Source: a virus. Taken from it: 44,101 nucleotides of DNA. Shown one piece after another: positions 23,155-33,948 of this stretch. The position numbers and the translations under genes were made by a program. A model generated the notes under the pieces. That model did not search any database and was not told where the DNA came from. It worked only from the letters and a program-made list of their open reading frames with translations. Where the stretch lies: IMG/VR virus record IMGVR_UViG_3300022918_000019, positions 1-44,101 of that record; one strand, written 5' to 3'. The stretch's first letter is position 1. Each line of letters starts with the position of its first letter.

Positions 23155-24405
23155 TTATTGCATTAAATACCTAGTCCACTCATTATCACCTAAAGCCTCG
23201 TAAACATACCAATTCCCATTACCAGCCAAGCCCTTATATTTCTCTCCTCCTTTTGTTCCGGTAATAGCACCAGATGTAGTGCCTATATAAGTTTGAGTAG
23301 AATCCCAGTCGCTTGTTAGATCGGCCTGCAATTTTGCTTTGTTGGCTATGGATGTACCCTTGACGTACGTTACAGGAGTCCATGAGACAACCCCGTTTAT
23401 GATTGTTATTTCATATTTCTGATTATCATTCCCAGGGTATGTGGGAAGCGTTAATAATGCCGAAATATTACCACTTAATTTTTGTAATACCTGCTGTAAG
23501 GTGTCACCGTTAGCAATAGCACCCGCTGCTGGTGTCCATCCTGCTAAAGCAGATAAATATACCCTAGCGACTGTAAAATACAAATTAGTAACCTCGGTAA
23601 TCTGTGCTGTGGTGTAATCACCTGCCATAGCAGTCACTACACCAGTACGACCAAATACAGATGCTACACCTGCGCTGCCTGACCCTATTACCCATCCTTC
23701 ATTATCATCCCAAATATACTCTGTGGCATTTGTCCCGGCACCGGGATCAACTATAGCCCAGTGCCCGCTTGTAGAAGTTGGATAAGCAGTTTGTAAAGCT
23801 ACTAATGAAACATACTTACCTAAATACAAAGACAGTGCTGTAATTTGAGCATCTAAAGCGGCGATTTTAGTATATAATTTATCTGCACTTGGGGAACTAG
23901 CAGTGTTACCAGACCATCCGGCGCCGTAAGATGTATTTAATATTTTAGCAAGTGTGCCGCCTGTTGATGGAAATTCAAACACTTCATTAGAAGCTAAATT
24001 GGTAAATCTTAATGCGCCCTTCCATCCGTCATTATTATAAATATCTAATCCGGTTAAAAGAGAAGTAAATGAAATTATTTGTTGTCCATTTAAATCAAAA
24101 AATGACCTGTTAGCTGGATTGAAAAATATTTTTGGCGTTGCTTGGTTATCTAGCAATCCTCCTATTTTAGTTACAGAAAATCCTCCCATCGGCAATGGGG
24201 CTGTCATTTCATTGCCTCCATCTACCCTGAGAAATGCACCGCCACCTATGTCTTCTATTACTTCATCAACATATCTTTTATTGACAATATCTAGAGGATT
24301 ATCAAAAGTAGGATCTGTACCATATCTCAATTTTGATAGTACAATTATCAAATCTGTTAAATCTTCTGATTTTAATGCAGTTAAATGTATTATTCTTTTA
24401 GACAT
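23155..24405 (-). CDS. Tail fibre protein, 416 aa
   Basis: The stretch SVFGRTGVVTAMAGDYTTAQ is a widely shared phage tail-fibre motif. It is preceded by low-complexity beta segments and an N-terminal region (LDIVNKRYVDEVI) of a kind found in fibres that attach to the baseplate. The C-terminal part repeats GTxxGAITGTKGGEKYKG. It sits between the collar-like protein and the solenoid protein. Confidence 0.75.
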   Translation of the reverse strand: MSKRIIHLTALKSEDLTDLIIVLSKLRYGTDPTFDNPLDIVNKRYVDEVIEDIGGGAFLRVDGGNEMTAPLPMGGFSVTKIGGLLDNQATPKIFFNPANRSFFDLNGQQIISFTSLLTGLDIYNNDGWKGALRFTNLASNEVFEFPSTGGTLAKILNTSYGAGWSGNTASSPSADKLYTKIAALDAQITALSLYLGKYVSLVALQTAYPTSTSGHWAIVDPGAGTNATEYIWDDNEGWVIGSGSAGVASVFGRTGVVTAMAGDYTTAQITEVTNLYFTVARVYLSALAGWTPAAGAIANGDTLQQVLQKLSGNISALLTLPTYPGNDNQKYEITIINGVVSWTPVTYVKGTSIANKAKLQADLTSDWDSTQTYIGTTSGAITGTKGGEKYKGLAGNGNWYVYEALGDNEWTRYLMQ

Positions 24406-24407
24406 AA

Positions 24408-26129
24408 TTAAAATATTCTTTTAATGTAAATATCTGTAGTAAATTCATTTGTAACATCTAAATCTTCACCTGATCCTACTAAACTTGTTCTACCAATTTC
24501 AGGCTCTAATCTTGTTGACACACTGTCTCTTTTTTGATCATATCCTAATTTACCACCCATTGATGCTAGCACTTCATCAGCACCCGCTGTAGGCCTTACG
24601 TATGGTTCTAGATTATTTACACTCCCCGGATCAGGTGCGGCCTGATAGCTATCACCAAATAATCTATGTGAATGTTCAGGAAGTTGTTCTACAGTAATTG
24701 TAATTAAATTGTTACCACCATCTGTGCCAGGTTGTTCTGATATGCCGTCAACAGCCCTTGATAATTTACCTCTCCTGTCTTTTGTGTTATGATCGCCATT
24801 GCAAACAGCATACCCAAAATATGCCCGGTCAGCCCTTCCTAATCCTGTTGAAGTATCAAAATCTAATTCAAAATCTCCTTCATTTATTTCTTCATAGATT
24901 ACAACCATTCCAACTTGTATGCCCCCTCCGCTTCCTGAACCTGACGTATTATTTGCGTCTAATTTCTCGTAAACAACAAAAACATCTAGTGATGTCCAAT
25001 CATCAGATGTTATTTTTAAAACTTTATCCGAAGAAAAAAATTGATTAAAATCAAGTGTAGTAGATGCTCCTGAAATTGTAAGAGTTTGATCTATATCATC
25101 AACATTCCCAGTTGTGGTGGTAAACACCCGTATTGATACCGGAGTTCCAGCATTCCTAAAGCATATCTTTACAAGTCCTGTATATTGCTTTAAAATATTT
25201 GTTATCGTTATGTCAGCTACATTGGCTAAATACGATAATTTTCTATAGACAAATGCCATATCTTCTATTGGTGAATTGCTTTCAAGCTCTAATTGAAATT
25301 TGTTTTCGCTTCTGCTAATTGAAATCCGTTGTGCTGATAATGGATAATTTTGAAATCGTAATTCTTCCCAATCAGAACCTTCACTTTTAGTGAAATATTT
25401 GCCGTCAATTTTAACTTGATCACATGACATTACATGGTTTATTATATCAACCATGTAATCAGGCACACCGCCATATGTTTTATTTACATTTCCGCCGATA
25501 ACTAACGAATACTTACTATAAGGAACAGACCTCGTTAAAGTGGTGTTTCTAACTTGATCTGTATAAATGGTATTGTCTGATGCTGGTTGATACTCTAAAA
25601 TATCACCTTCGCATCTTACTATCCCAGTAAAATCGGAATCAAAAATAATTGAGAATTCATTTTTACTGTTTGTATATTCAAATCGTAATGTATTTTTGTG
25701 TACCTCTTTTATCTCTAACGGTTCTGAAACTAAAACAGTATAATTTGCATCTTCCGGATTCTTGTATTTTAACTTTAATAAGAATAATCCTTCATTAAGA
25801 AACTCGCACGTAGTTTGATATACACTAAAATCTTGATCAACTAAATTTGTAGCAATTTGATTTACTGCAAAGCTATCTACAGCGATATGACTCACGCAAT
25901 CAATTAATTCACAAACAATATCAGTATATGTTGACATCATCTGAATCATTGGAGAATCCTGAAGTGTATACTTTTGATTGTAAATTATTTTACTTTGATA
26001 ATCTCGTATCTGTTTGAAGTAAGGGGCATCTTCCATCTGTCTAATGTAGTATACTCCCGGATCATAATTATCTTCTTCAGGATAAAACCTTATAGGATTT
26101 GCGGTTGATATATAAAATTCGTTAGCCAT
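24408..26129 (-). CDS. Baseplate/tail protein with C-terminal collar-like domain, 573 aa
   Basis: The last about 150 residues resemble phage tail-collar domains: a G-x-A-x-C-N-G turn, KDRRGKLSRAVDG, and ITVEQLPEHSHRL. The N-terminal 400 residues are beta-rich with no recognised family. A Gly/Ser linker (SGSGSGGGIQVG) separates the parts. Its place between the tail protein 26131 and the fibres suggests it joins fibres to the tail tip. Confidence 0.75.
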   Translation of the reverse strand: MANEFYISTANPIRFYPEEDNYDPGVYYIRQMEDAPYFKQIRDYQSKIIYNQKYTLQDSPMIQMMSTYTDIVCELIDCVSHIAVDSFAVNQIATNLVDQDFSVYQTTCEFLNEGLFLLKLKYKNPEDANYTVLVSEPLEIKEVHKNTLRFEYTNSKNEFSIIFDSDFTGIVRCEGDILEYQPASDNTIYTDQVRNTTLTRSVPYSKYSLVIGGNVNKTYGGVPDYMVDIINHVMSCDQVKIDGKYFTKSEGSDWEELRFQNYPLSAQRISISRSENKFQLELESNSPIEDMAFVYRKLSYLANVADITITNILKQYTGLVKICFRNAGTPVSIRVFTTTTGNVDDIDQTLTISGASTTLDFNQFFSSDKVLKITSDDWTSLDVFVVYEKLDANNTSGSGSGGGIQVGMVVIYEEINEGDFELDFDTSTGLGRADRAYFGYAVCNGDHNTKDRRGKLSRAVDGISEQPGTDGGNNLITITVEQLPEHSHRLFGDSYQAAPDPGSVNNLEPYVRPTAGADEVLASMGGKLGYDQKRDSVSTRLEPEIGRTSLVGSGEDLDVTNEFTTDIYIKRIF

Positions 26130-26130
26130 T

Positions 26131-28203
26131 TTATACTCTCGGTATTTTTTTGTTTAATTCTTGCAATGCTAATAATGACCTAGGACTCATTGAAACTTTA
26201 ATTTGTTTAGATATATTTTTATCTATAATAAATGAATCCTTATCAGCAAATCCTTCTAGTATTTTACCTTTATACTTGAACTCAATATAGCCATAATTGC
26301 TTTTATCTTCTATGAAATCTTTGAATTTTTTATTTGTTATTGATGTTTCAAACGTGGCTATCACTGGTAATGAAATAGGATTTGAAATATCTTCATAATT
26401 AATTTCGCCCTTTTCTATAAATTTTGATCCATCAAAATTAGTCAGTACCATGTTTGCATTTTTTTCTGAAGATTTAAATGTGATTTGACCTTTTTGTTGT
26501 ATTGCCATTTGTATGGCTAACTCTCCCGCATTCCTAAGTAGCATATGACGTGGAGAAAGTATAGTATTATACGATCTGTCTAATGAAGCTAAGCCTTCTA
26601 CATTCGCATATATATCTACCCCCTCAGGCTTGAATGACCCATCTTCTTCAGCAAATTCTTTTAAATAAACAAAGAAAATTTCGTTATCACTTTTTGTGTC
26701 TGATGTTTGATTTTGCCTGTTGTCAATTATTAATTGATCCATACCCCGACTATCAGCACGGTATACGCTTTTAATTAATTTTATAGTTTGTACTCTATTG
26801 CTTTTTGTAACCCATGATTCCAGAGTGTTTTGTTCATCCCTTCCGTTTAGAGTTCTGTATTCTTGATTATCATAACCAACACTTATTCCACTATAAGCAT
26901 ATAGTAAATCAGGGTCAAAGGTTAAATTTTTAACCTCACCTAATTGTAATTTTCTTTTAAATTGATTTCTAAAGAAAGAATATTTTTCAATTATTATCTT
27001 ATTATCATATGAATCTAATCCTAAATTTAATTCTGCATTATAAGAGGTAAAAGCGTCTTCTAAACTTGTTTTTATAACCGCGCCGGGGATGGCTCTTAAG
27101 CTATCCCCGGATGTCACGCATAACCTGTTCCAAGGTGATGTAGATAATATATTTGAAATTGTTTCTGTATCTATCCCCGGATTTATTTGCTCAATTAATG
27201 AACGAAACAGCGACATAGGACGCAAGCCCTTACAGATGTAATCATCTTCATACGCATTGTATTGAAATTTTAAATTTAACGCCTTTACATCTATATAAAA
27301 TCCAGGTGCCGAATCAGGTGAATCACCTATAGGCTGTCCATAGGCATAGTAATATGCAAACTGAGTTGTATTAGTTACTGAAACAGTTTTATTTATATCG
27401 AAATTAAAAGTTTGAAATCTTCCCAAAGTCTGATCATAAAATATTGTTTTTAATAAATAGACATCACTACTATTTAAATCTCTCAAAAAAACAAACATCC
27501 TACCTATTGTATTACTAGGCCAATTTTGATTAATTCCAATTCTTACAGATGCGTTGCCTGTTAGATTAGCTGTTAGATTAGCTCCAAAGCTAATAAAAGA
27601 CGTAACCCCTATTGTAGAAGAACCTGCATAATAAGAAACGCTGTTGGGTATAGCTAATTCATCAGAAGTGGTATCATCTTGTAATATTATTGAAGGCTGA
27701 ATTATATTATTAAAAGCAAAAGCGTTTTGTTCAACAGTAACCCAATCGGCGTGTTCATCTACGGACAATGATCCAATATTTATAGTAACTGCTTCCGGAT
27801 TGTAATCTAAAGGAACTTCATAAGTTGTGGCATCATGTGCAATTAAATTTGCAACAACTCCCACGTCTAAAGTTTTTATAGATACTCCATCTTCATCTTT
27901 TGAAAATGTTGAGAAATCAAAATCGGCTGTTACAATATTTTCATATAAATAATTATCTGTATTAAATTCATCTATGATTAATTGAGCTTCTCCATCAATT
28001 CCTTCTTCAAAAAAAACATTTGATAAGATGTCTGCACCTTCTACTACAAATTTCAGTGTAGATGAAAATGATCTCCTAATAACCTTATACAACTCTGTCT
28101 TTTCTCCACTGAACTCTATATCCTCCCAACCTACCGGAGAATGAGCCAATGTGTATCTATTTTTAAAAGCTATTATCTGAAATCTAAAATCAGGCTTCTG
28201 CAT
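26131..28203 (-). CDS. Tail tip / baseplate protein, 690 aa
   Basis: Beta-rich throughout, with a start (MQKPDFRFQIIAFKNRYTLA) and length common for distal tail or tail-tip proteins encoded next to the tape measure in Bacteroidota phages. No enzymatic motif is visible. The role is assigned from position directly downstream of the tape measure gene (2-base gap). Confidence 0.65.
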   Translation of the reverse strand: MQKPDFRFQIIAFKNRYTLAHSPVGWEDIEFSGEKTELYKVIRRSFSSTLKFVVEGADILSNVFFEEGIDGEAQLIIDEFNTDNYLYENIVTADFDFSTFSKDEDGVSIKTLDVGVVANLIAHDATTYEVPLDYNPEAVTINIGSLSVDEHADWVTVEQNAFAFNNIIQPSIILQDDTTSDELAIPNSVSYYAGSSTIGVTSFISFGANLTANLTGNASVRIGINQNWPSNTIGRMFVFLRDLNSSDVYLLKTIFYDQTLGRFQTFNFDINKTVSVTNTTQFAYYYAYGQPIGDSPDSAPGFYIDVKALNLKFQYNAYEDDYICKGLRPMSLFRSLIEQINPGIDTETISNILSTSPWNRLCVTSGDSLRAIPGAVIKTSLEDAFTSYNAELNLGLDSYDNKIIIEKYSFFRNQFKRKLQLGEVKNLTFDPDLLYAYSGISVGYDNQEYRTLNGRDEQNTLESWVTKSNRVQTIKLIKSVYRADSRGMDQLIIDNRQNQTSDTKSDNEIFFVYLKEFAEEDGSFKPEGVDIYANVEGLASLDRSYNTILSPRHMLLRNAGELAIQMAIQQKGQITFKSSEKNANMVLTNFDGSKFIEKGEINYEDISNPISLPVIATFETSITNKKFKDFIEDKSNYGYIEFKYKGKILEGFADKDSFIIDKNISKQIKVSMSPRSLLALQELNKKIPRV

Positions 28204-28205
28204 AA

Positions 28206-31200
28206 TTATCTTCTTCTTAAATTTCTATTTAAATATGTTGTTTTGCTATTCTGATCAGAATACACATGTCGTAATCCTTTTTCTGTGATAGTGGTATTTA
28301 GTGTTCTTTTGCCGAATTGCTTTTTCAAATCTTGGAAATTCTTATTATCATTCATCATTAATTTACCTAAATTGAAATCAATTTTTGTTGAATTATCAGA
28401 AACGAAATTACTTAATGTTCCTTTGGCAATCATATTTTTCAATCTATCATGAGATAAAAATTCTGTTCCACCGGGAACAAAGCCAACTGTAGGGGTTGAA
28501 GGTGTTAAACCCATTTGTCCGTCAGGCATTATATATAATTCTTCACCTTTTTCACCATACAAAGCCATGCCATCTTTAGGGTGAACACCACCCTTTTCGT
28601 AAGCTGGTAAAGGACTTGCAAGAACTGTTGCTAGTTGTATAGCTCCAATTATTCCAGCTAATGCCGCCCTTTCTGGTGCTGTATATGGATCGCCAACACC
28701 ATATTGATAAATTACAGCCTGAGCCGTTGAGGCAATAATATTTGCTATTTGAATAAGCCTATCAACCCTTGCTTGTTGTAATTTTATCCTTTGTTCTTTA
28801 TCAGCTAATTCTTTTTTCCTTGCTGCATCTTTTGCATCCAATAAAGCTATTTTAGACCTCTTTTCTTCTTCAGATGCTGTAGAATTTTCAATATTAGTTT
28901 TTTGTGCATCATAATATTCTTGTTGATCATTTTTTTGTTGTTCAATGCCTTGAAGTTGTTTTTCAAATAACGCATCTGCTAATTGGCCTATACCATTCAA
29001 TACCTCTTGTAATGCAGCTCCATACTCCTTTAGAAACTCCTTAAAATTCTTAAGCTTTCTTTTGTTACCTTTTACATCCTCCTTATCTTCTTCTTCTCTA
29101 TACTTTCTTCTAAGTGCAGCTAATTGTGTTTCTAATTCCTGAATTTTATTGAGTGAACCAACATCACCTTGTGCCCTTATTTTTTGTTGATCTAAAATAG
29201 CTTGTGTTTGGTCTATTTCTAATGATATGGACTGAAGAGCATATTTTCTTTCTATCTGAAATCTTTTGTCAGCAGCAGCTTGAGAATTACCTACTATATT
29301 AGAAAGTTCATTATCCCTGGCTTCTTCAATTGCTAGAAGTGCGGTTTTATTGGCGGTCAATCTATCTCTTTGCTCTTTAGAGGCAATTCGATCAAACTCC
29401 GCTTCAGCTTCACGACCAGCTTTTACCGCAATATCATTTAGCTCTTTGTTTTTATCTAAGTCAATTTTAATTAAATCGTTTTTTAGTTTTTCTCTGATTC
29501 TTATTTTGTCATTTGCATCAATCCCTTCTTGCTTTAGATCATGATTACTAGTAAGTTTTGCTAATTTAATTTGTTTGTCATAAAAAACTCCAGCGGCTGT
29601 TATTCTTGTATTAAAATCTTCCTTTTCATCTTTTACAATAACACCGGATGTATCACGAGCAATTTCAAGTCTTTGTTTTGCTAATAGATATTCAGAATCA
29701 CGTATCTTTTTTAATTCATCAGCATTTGCAGTAGCAGCGTTTTTCTCAATAGTATTTATTTTTTGTGCGTAATCATCGGCTAAGAATGTTCGTTTCTTTA
29801 AATCATATTCATACTGACGAATGTATAATTTTGCATCACTGACTTGTTGACTCAATTGCCTAGCAGTGTCAGTTGCGCCATTGTTTTTTCGTTCATTAGC
29901 TAAATCCTTCTCTAATCCTATTAACTCAGCATTTTTAAACTGAAGTAATTGAGTGTCTTTATCTCTAAATTCTTTTTGCAAAGCTTCTTCTCTTTTGTAA
30001 ACATCAAGCTGAACGGCAATTAATTTTTCTCCTTTATCAACTCTATCCTGAATTTCTTTATCATTGGCAACTTTCCTTGCTTCGACATCTTTTGATATTC
30101 TTTCATTTTGAATATCATTCAATCTTTGATCATAGGTTTTGACCAAATCAATTGATACATTAAGAATAGAGGTTAACCCGTTAACAACCCCTGCAAAAAT
30201 AGGCTTTAATCGTCCCTCTCCAATTTTTAATAAGAACTGATCGAATGCATCACCAAGATTACTTATCTGCCCTCCTAGTGTCTGAGACACAGCAGCAGCA
30301 GCCCCTGACACTCCTTTTAAATCTCCTAAGCCTACTATGTAACTATCAATTGCAGCAGCGCTGTTTTTTATTTCAGTCGTTACACCTTTAAATGTTAACC
30401 TTACCTTATCTCCGTCTTTTTCTCCTCGTATACCAAACTCGCGCAAACGAATAAATTGACCTTGTCTTGCATCTAAAATTGCTTCAGCTAACTGATCAAA
30501 AGTTTTACCAGTTGAAGCCGCAAGGTCTCCCATCTTTTTCAATTGATTGACAGTAGGCACAAAACCTTGATTGGCTAATTTTACAAAAGCCCCAGCAACC
30601 TCTTGAACGCCAAAGGGTGTAGTTTTTGCAAAGTTTTGAATATCATCTAATGCTTTTTTTGCAAGAGATTTTGAACCAAGCGTATTTGTAAGTACTGACT
30701 CAAGTTTTTCAAATTCGGCAGTAACCTTAAATACATCAACAACTAAATCTTTAAACTTATTCACAGCAAAGAATGCAATGAATGCAGAAGATAATGCCGT
30801 AATAGCTTTTGTGCCATAATCACCAACTTGTTTGGTGAAGTTGCCCATGCTGCCTTCTGTTTTCTTTATTTGGGCATCAATATCTTTGATGTTTTTCAAG
30901 AATACGCCACCAACAGCGCTATTTTTCTTTTCTTCATCAGTTAGTCCCCTGTATGCTGTACGTAGCCTGTCAAGTCTTGCTTGTAATCCTTCAGTGGTGC
31001 TACCAGCAGCAACGTTTTCTTTTTGTTGTTGCCTAATCGCTAAATTAGTTTGAAGAAGTCCAGCCTTTAACTCTCCTTCTCTTACAGTTAGATTTGAAGT
31101 AGCAGCAATGTATTTTTGCTCCGACAATGTCCCAGAATCAAACGCATCACGCAATTTCTTTTGCTCCTGAGAGATTTGGCGTAATTCTATTTCATATTTT

Positions 31201-31805
31201 ACTTGTTGATCAACATTCTGTTTTAAAGTTCCTGTTGTCTTATTCAGTAACTTATCAAGATCAGACAACTCAACATATTCTTTGTCAATCTCAGAGGCTG
31301 CATTAGCGGCTGCCTGTGCTGATTGTTGGTTAGCTTTTGAGTATTGGGTTGCTGAATTAGCGGCGGCTGCCTGTGCCTTGTCTAAATCGTTTACAGCGGT
31401 GCCTGTTTTACCCGCTCCTGTTGCTGACTTATTATAAGCATCTACTTCAATTTGGGAATTAGATACAATTTTTTTTGTTTTTTTAGCTATTGCAGCTTCT
31501 TCTTTTGCAATACGGGCTAACGCTTTCTGGGTAATGCTTTCCTGAAATAAATCAAGTTTGCTTTGAGCTAGTTGAGCATTTGCGGTTTCCCTTGCAAGGC
31601 GCTGTACGGCAATAGCGGCTTTGTCAGCATTTGCTGAAAATTCTTTTGCAGACGAAGCTTTACTTAATGATTCATTGAATTTTGCAGCGGCACCTGCTGA
31701 ATCAACTAGTAATTTTTGAGCTTCACCCAATTCTTTTTTAAGACGAGTTATTTGTTTAAAACCTTCATTGGAAACAAACTCTTCTAATCTATAGTCATTA
31801 CTCAT
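28206..31805 (-). CDS. Tail tape measure protein, 1199 aa
   Basis: This is the longest gene of the window. Long Ala/Gln/Lys coiled coils (residues 1-340 and 560-1000) surround a compact region with the tape-measure pattern GQFIRLREFGIRGEKDG. Hydrophobic stretches occur near 335 and 1040-1080. Tape measure proteins fix tail length at about 0.15 nm per residue, which would give a tail of roughly 180 nm. It overlaps the upstream gene by 8 bases. Confidence 0.9.
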   Translation of the reverse strand: MSNDYRLEEFVSNEGFKQITRLKKELGEAQKLLVDSAGAAAKFNESLSKASSAKEFSANADKAAIAVQRLARETANAQLAQSKLDLFQESITQKALARIAKEEAAIAKKTKKIVSNSQIEVDAYNKSATGAGKTGTAVNDLDKAQAAAANSATQYSKANQQSAQAAANAASEIDKEYVELSDLDKLLNKTTGTLKQNVDQQVKYEIELRQISQEQKKLRDAFDSGTLSEQKYIAATSNLTVREGELKAGLLQTNLAIRQQQKENVAAGSTTEGLQARLDRLRTAYRGLTDEEKKNSAVGGVFLKNIKDIDAQIKKTEGSMGNFTKQVGDYGTKAITALSSAFIAFFAVNKFKDLVVDVFKVTAEFEKLESVLTNTLGSKSLAKKALDDIQNFAKTTPFGVQEVAGAFVKLANQGFVPTVNQLKKMGDLAASTGKTFDQLAEAILDARQGQFIRLREFGIRGEKDGDKVRLTFKGVTTEIKNSAAAIDSYIVGLGDLKGVSGAAAAVSQTLGGQISNLGDAFDQFLLKIGEGRLKPIFAGVVNGLTSILNVSIDLVKTYDQRLNDIQNERISKDVEARKVANDKEIQDRVDKGEKLIAVQLDVYKREEALQKEFRDKDTQLLQFKNAELIGLEKDLANERKNNGATDTARQLSQQVSDAKLYIRQYEYDLKKRTFLADDYAQKINTIEKNAATANADELKKIRDSEYLLAKQRLEIARDTSGVIVKDEKEDFNTRITAAGVFYDKQIKLAKLTSNHDLKQEGIDANDKIRIREKLKNDLIKIDLDKNKELNDIAVKAGREAEAEFDRIASKEQRDRLTANKTALLAIEEARDNELSNIVGNSQAAADKRFQIERKYALQSISLEIDQTQAILDQQKIRAQGDVGSLNKIQELETQLAALRRKYREEEDKEDVKGNKRKLKNFKEFLKEYGAALQEVLNGIGQLADALFEKQLQGIEQQKNDQQEYYDAQKTNIENSTASEEEKRSKIALLDAKDAARKKELADKEQRIKLQQARVDRLIQIANIIASTAQAVIYQYGVGDPYTAPERAALAGIIGAIQLATVLASPLPAYEKGGVHPKDGMALYGEKGEELYIMPDGQMGLTPSTPTVGFVPGGTEFLSHDRLKNMIAKGTLSNFVSDNSTKIDFNLGKLMMNDNKNFQDLKKQFGKRTLNTTITEKGLRHVYSDQNSKTTYLNRNLRRR

Positions 31806-32400
31806 TATTTTTAGCCCTCTCTATTGCTCGTTTATAAGAATTATATGCTGATACAAATTCAGTTACAGTTATCTCCCTGGCTGATAACCTATGCCCGGCT
31901 GTCTTGCTTATCTCAAAAAGCAAATCAGTATAATCTGTTTCTTTTATTTCATTATCATTATTTTTTCTTAATTCATTATATTCATATTCTTTTTCAATTA
32001 TCTGCATCACTATGCTCTTCGCCCTGGATATAACCTTATTGCAATCGTCTAAATAAGTTTCTTTGGTAAATTTAAAATTGAAACCCTCCCCCCGTAATAA
32101 CTCAATAGCTCCGGGGGAATAAGATTGTCTTAATAAAAAAACCAATGCGTTTATTATGGTTATTTTATTGTGAAAAACGTGAATATCTCTATATAGTTCA
32201 AATGAAATATTTGCGTTTTTATCATCCATTAATATTTGATATTCAGCAAAAATTTCATCCCAAATATTCTGCAATTGTTTTTTGCTGAATATTTTTAAAA
32301 AAATATCATTTTTTACAAGATGCTCTACACTCCCATTCACTAGAACTTCTATGAAAATATATAATGGCAATTCGTTGCATTTTTTATAAACCAACTTCAT
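31798..32400 (-). CDS. Putative tail assembly chaperone, 200 aa
   Basis: A helical, charged protein lying directly before the tape measure gene, where tail assembly chaperones are encoded. The C-terminus (AREITVTEFVSAYNSYKRAI) fits a helix that could hold the tape measure. I see no evident frameshift site producing a second product. The function is inferred from position. Confidence 0.55.
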   Translation of the reverse strand: MKLVYKKCNELPLYIFIEVLVNGSVEHLVKNDIFLKIFSKKQLQNIWDEIFAEYQILMDDKNANISFELYRDIHVFHNKITIINALVFLLRQSYSPGAIELLRGEGFNFKFTKETYLDDCNKVISRAKSIVMQIIEKEYEYNELRKNNDNEIKETDYTDLLFEISKTAGHRLSAREITVTEFVSAYNSYKRAIERAKNNE

Positions 32401-32847
32401 TTATTTAGTCATTTTAAGCCCCGTTGTCTTCTCAATATAACTCTTTATTCTTGAACTAAAAGCACCTCTGATATATGTAAATTTACTTTCCTTTGTGAGT
32501 CCGAAAATTGTATTTCCCAATCTATCTTCAAGCAATGATGTCTTGTAATCACTTGAATCAAAAGTTATTTTTGAAGTGTCTACTTTTATTTTAAATCCTT
32601 TAAAAAATCCACCTTTATCATATAAAGTGTAATGAGTTCCCTGCTTTTTCCTGCCTTTACTTATCACTTCTGTTAGAAATGAATATGTTCCTATCACTTC
32701 ACCATCAGCATTGACCCCTTGATTAAAAAGTTGCTTTTGGTTTAAAGAAATTAAAGTGCCGGATGTAGCTCTCACTATTTCCGGCACTTCTTTCTCAAGG
32801 TTTAATTGTTCTACTCTCTCAAGCAGTCCTTTTATCGTTCCCTTCAT
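32401..32847 (-). CDS. Phage morphogenesis / head-tail joining protein, 148 aa
   Basis: Contains a HYTLYDKGGFFKGFKIKV segment shared by small structural proteins located between tail and head genes in Bacteroidota phages, and an N-terminal helix (LLERVEQLNLEKEV). The start overlaps the upstream 63-residue gene by 29 bases. The exact structural role (neck or tail completion) is inferred. Confidence 0.6.
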   Translation of the reverse strand: MKGTIKGLLERVEQLNLEKEVPEIVRATSGTLISLNQKQLFNQGVNADGEVIGTYSFLTEVISKGRKKQGTHYTLYDKGGFFKGFKIKVDTSKITFDSSDYKTSLLEDRLGNTIFGLTKESKFTYIRGAFSSRIKSYIEKTTGLKMTK

Positions 32848-33010
32848 CTTTTTTTTCTTCTTTCTTTGGTTTCCCTACGATCTTATCGTATTCGGCTCCT
32901 AAGTCGTACCCGGCTTTTACCAAGTGAGGTTGAGATGCTATAAACTGTTCTTTAGTTTGCTTCTTAACCTGTTCGCTATTGAAGTCAACAACAGGAATAC
33001 TGTACTTCAT
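32819..33010 (-). CDS. Small structural-region protein, 63 aa
   Basis: Starts MKYSIPVVDFNSEQVKKQTK and ends in a Lys/Glu-rich tail (KPKKEEKKDEGNDKRT). It lies 2 bases after the major tail protein gene and overlaps the next gene by 29 bases. It could be an accessory tail protein. No family is recognised. Confidence 0.5.
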   Translation of the reverse strand: MKYSIPVVDFNSEQVKKQTKEQFIASQPHLVKAGYDLGAEYDKIVGKPKKEEKKDEGNDKRTA

Positions 33011-33012
33011 AC

Positions 33013-33942
33013 TTAAACAGCAACAGTGAATGTATTGGACTCATATTTACTTACATTCAATCCGTCCAATACCGCAGGAGAAGCGAGAGAAATAACTACG
33101 CCTGTTGTTACATAATCAGGATCGGCAGCGGTCAACGTAATAGCCCATGACTTGGAGTTAGGAACAGCAGCCACAGAGGTAATACCGATGTCGTTGCCCG
33201 TAATTGGATTCGTGGCTTTCCATGCAGCAGCAGCAGCAAGTTCTGTCGCATACAAATCATAAAGATCAGTTGCAGAGCATCCTGTTTTTGCTTTTGCAGT
33301 TACAACAGCAGCGGCACGAGTACCGGAAAGCGCAACATCGTTGATTCCGGTGATTCCTTGCCATGCAGTTACAGAGCCTTCAACGAACCCTATGTTGTCG
33401 TTTAGGTAGATAGGATCATGAACCATTTCAATTGAATAAACAGTTGAGGTTGCATAATCGTTTATTTTCAATTTAGGAATGTACAAAGACTCCAAAGGAA
33501 TGCCTCTGAAATTATCGCCGTCTTTCCATCCGTACAACACTCCATTGATGTCATAGAATAAAACAGCGTATGAACCACCATTGAATTTACGCAATGCTTT
33601 ATTCAAGCATACGCCACCTTTTTTGTAAGAGTAAGCCCACTTGTATTTTCCGTCATTGGTAACAGATTCAGAACCGTACTGAAGCGTTTCTTTTGTTGCA
33701 TCAGTAGAAGAGTCAACAAATCCGGTAAAGTTACCAATAGGATACACTCTATCCTCGGCCAAATCAAGCGTGTCGGCCTCCAACGCTGCTATCAAAGCCT
33801 CTGCTGTTAAGGTTTGAGTTGCATCATACACTTTGTCTACTGGCAAAATGAACATGCCAAACAGGTATTTAATATCAAGGAAGCATTTAGGAACACCTGT
33901 ATTGCCTCCTTTTTTTACACATGAAATTTGATTTAATCCCAT
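33013..33942 (-). CDS. Probable major tail protein, 309 aa
   Basis: Beta-rich with low Cys and His content, and a C-terminal Ig-like stretch (SVAAVPNSKSWAITLTAADPDYV). Size and position, after the connectors and before the tail assembly/tape measure genes, fit the tube-forming major tail protein. Ala-rich runs near residues 200-240 give it the base composition of a highly expressed gene. No unique signature is present. Confidence 0.65.
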   Translation of the reverse strand: MGLNQISCVKKGGNTGVPKCFLDIKYLFGMFILPVDKVYDATQTLTAEALIAALEADTLDLAEDRVYPIGNFTGFVDSSTDATKETLQYGSESVTNDGKYKWAYSYKKGGVCLNKALRKFNGGSYAVLFYDINGVLYGWKDGDNFRGIPLESLYIPKLKINDYATSTVYSIEMVHDPIYLNDNIGFVEGSVTAWQGITGINDVALSGTRAAAVVTAKAKTGCSATDLYDLYATELAAAAAWKATNPITGNDIGITSVAAVPNSKSWAITLTAADPDYVTTGVVISLASPAVLDGLNVSKYESNTFTVAV

Positions 33943-33948
33943 AAATTT